In this document: positions 62,992-64,000 of the stretch, one piece after another | Numbering within the stretch: the stretch's first letter is position 1 | Layout of the letters: each line of letters opens with the position of its first letter | Assembly (NCBI RefSeq): GCF_900142985.1 | Contig: NZ_LT670849.1 | Span: 3,410,001 to 3,474,000 of the forward strand | Length of the DNA stretch: 64,000 nt | Source of the DNA: Bradyrhizobium erythrophlei | Lineage (GTDB): Bacteria > Pseudomonadota > Alphaproteobacteria > Rhizobiales > Xanthobacteraceae | Reading direction: 5' to 3' | The notes under the pieces: model-generated | Database searches by the model: none | What the model was told of the DNA's origin: nothing | The model's input: the letters and a program-made list of their open reading frames with translations, nothing else | Translations under genes and position numbers: made by a program

Positions 62992-63115
62992 TGAACCAAT
63001 ATGGAACCAAGTACAGAATGTGTAAAAACGGGATTTAGCCGCATTAAATCGTAACGCTTGACGATGCCCCGTCCCCATGACAGCATGACCCCAACATAAT
63101 GGCTCAATTGGTTCA
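62992..63115. promoter_or_regulatory. candidate GntR half sites between regulator and cupin gene
   Basis: TGAACCAAT (62992-63000), GAACCAA (63004-63010) and the inverted ATTGGTTCA (63107-63115) share a GAACCAA core. The outermost two are exact reverse complements 107 bases apart. Typical of an operator pair, but the strict FadR-type palindrome is absent. Confidence 0.45.
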
Positions 63116-63154
63116 ATAGAACGCCATACAGCCAAAACAAGAAAGGAAGGAAGC

Positions 63155-63619
63155 ATGACCACCGCATTCACGCCCAACGCGAAAAATCACGAGGGCCTCG
63201 GGCCGCTGTCCTCGCGCCTTGTGCATGTCAACGATATGCCCTGGGAGCCGATCCGTTATCCCGGCTGCTACGTGAAGACGTTGATGGTCGACAAGTCGTC
63301 CGGCCTGCTCACGGTGCTGTTGAAGATGGATCCGGGCGCCGAGTTGCCGGATCACGAGCACGTCATGCTTGAGCAGACTTTCATGATCGAGGGACGCCTG
63401 GTCGACAAGGACGGACCGGAAAAAGGTCTGGCCTGCGGTCCGGGCGAATTCATCTGGCGCCCGGCGGGCAGCCGTCATTCGGCCTGGACTCCCGAAGGCG
63501 GCTTGATGATCGCGGTCTTCCAGATTCCCAACAAGTTCTACGAAAAGGACGGCAAAGTCGTCGATCTCGTTGGCGACGACTGGGGTCTGAAATGGGGTAA
63601 GGCGCTTCAACACGCCTGA
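63155..63619 (+). CDS. cupin-domain protein (ChrR-like cupin)
   Basis: 154 aa. A single cupin with metal-ligand motifs LPDHEHVMLEQTFMIEG (His-x-His, Glu) and PAGSRHSAW (second His), and a Gly-rich turn between. Similar domains occur in ChrR anti-sigma factors and small dioxygenase-like enzymes. Residues AKNHEGLGPLSSRLV form the N-terminal arm. A GAAGGAAGG site precedes the start. Target of the divergent GntR, probably the first gene of an operon with the downstream MFS gene. Confidence 0.85.
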   Translation: MTTAFTPNAKNHEGLGPLSSRLVHVNDMPWEPIRYPGCYVKTLMVDKSSGLLTVLLKMDPGAELPDHEHVMLEQTFMIEGRLVDKDGPEKGLACGPGEFIWRPAGSRHSAWTPEGGLMIAVFQIPNKFYEKDGKVVDLVGDDWGLKWGKALQHA

Positions 63620-63678
63620 CGATCTAATTCGAAGCGGCAGACCGCCTCACTCTTAAAAAAATAACAGAGACGTCAGAT

Positions 63679-63700
63679 CGCGCCGGCATGCGTCGGCGCG
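63679..63700. terminator. GC hairpin between cupin and MFS genes
   Basis: CGCGCCG (63679-63685) pairs with CGGCGCG (63694-63700) around an 8-base loop. No T run follows on the plus strand, so it is more likely an mRNA processing or attenuation stem than a true terminator. Confidence 0.3.
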
Positions 63701-63738
63701 ACCCAGCCCGCTTGTCAAAAAAATGAGGGAGGAATTCG

Positions 63739-64000
63739 ATGTCTGATCAGATAGCCGGCACCACGCCAGAACAGAATGGCGCCGTTCTTGGATGGTACCA
63801 CGAACTCTCTACCAAGGAGCGTCGGACATTCTGGGCCTGTTTTGTCGGCTGGGCGCTCGATGCCATGGATGTCCAGCTTTACAGCCTTGTCATTGCCACG
63901 CTCTCCGGTCTTTGGGCCATCAGCCGCGGAGATGCGGGGTTGCTCGCGACCGCTACGTTGCTCGCGTCCTCGCTGGGCGGCTGGTTGGTAGGCATTCTCG
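63739..64000 (+). CDS. MFS transporter, N-terminal part
   Basis: Starts at ATG 63739 with a strong GGGAGGA ribosome-binding site and runs off the window after 87 codons. After a hydrophilic leader (TPEQNGAVLGWYHELSTKE) the first helix reads FWACFVGWALDAMDVQLYSL, then LWAISRGDAGLLATATLLAS. The GWALDAMD motif in helix 1 marks the aromatic-acid/sialic-acid type (AAHS-like) group of proton symporters. It is probably cotranscribed with the cupin gene under GntR control. Confidence 0.85.
   Translation, partial: MSDQIAGTTPEQNGAVLGWYHELSTKERRTFWACFVGWALDAMDVQLYSLVIATLSGLWAISRGDAGLLATATLLASSLGGWLVGIL

Overview
This is a GC-rich alphaproteobacterial chromosome segment, most like Bradyrhizobium or a close relative in the Nitrobacteraceae. 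The support is the gene order (dnaX-ybaB-recR beside the SRP RNA gene; rpmH-rnpA-yidC-engB followed by argB and dapD; def-fmt-truA-dapE), alphaproteobacterial protein sequences, and several families of short palindromic intergenic repeats. The assignment rests on recalled resemblance; no search was run.

Layout. (1) 1-22784 is core housekeeping: a partial PfkB kinase, nudC and a HIT protein, the SRP RNA, dnaX-ybaB-recR, an AmpG-type permease, rmuC, def-fmt-truA, a GIY-YIG gene flanked by inverted hairpins, then a long minus-strand block from rpmH down to dapE (rnpA, yidC, engB, argB, dapD, dapE and DUF genes), and a sensor kinase. (2) 22932-34491 is a decayed genomic island in tRNA-Arg(ACG). 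An exact 45-bp copy of the tRNA 3' end recurs at 34447-34491. Inside are an antirestriction gene with an in-frame amber codon, truncated genes, an IS1182-type transposase remnant, a broken tyrosine recombinase, and a second integrase fused in frame to the end of a cysteine synthase. Apparently intact cargo includes a secreted mono-heme/propeller protein and two TPR proteins. (3) 34754-47419 carries an autotransporter with a divergent regulator, a TIGR04222-like/DUF1399-like membrane pair, a winged-helix/TPR regulator, and a TetR-controlled EmrAB efflux operon with a readable promoter and operator. (4) 47477-50633 holds a chemoreceptor and a SerA-type dehydrogenase. (5) 50659-55061 is a tight four-gene envelope operon: a large membrane protein, a membrane-anchored vWA-like protein, a MotA/ExbB-like four-TM coiled-coil protein, and a MotB/OmpA-like protein. 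I do not recognise the set as a named system, and it is my leading candidate for something undescribed. (6) 55288-64000 is catabolic and regulatory: a 2-keto-4-pentenoate hydratase-like enzyme, phosphonoacetate hydrolase with an organophosphate-type permease, a hybrid PAS kinase, a multi-rhodanese protein, and a GntR regulator divergent from a cupin and an MFS gene that runs off the window.

Caveats: protein functions come from motif reading. Starts were adjusted where an internal start fits the family better, and each such case is stated. Membrane segments and coiled coils were judged by eye.
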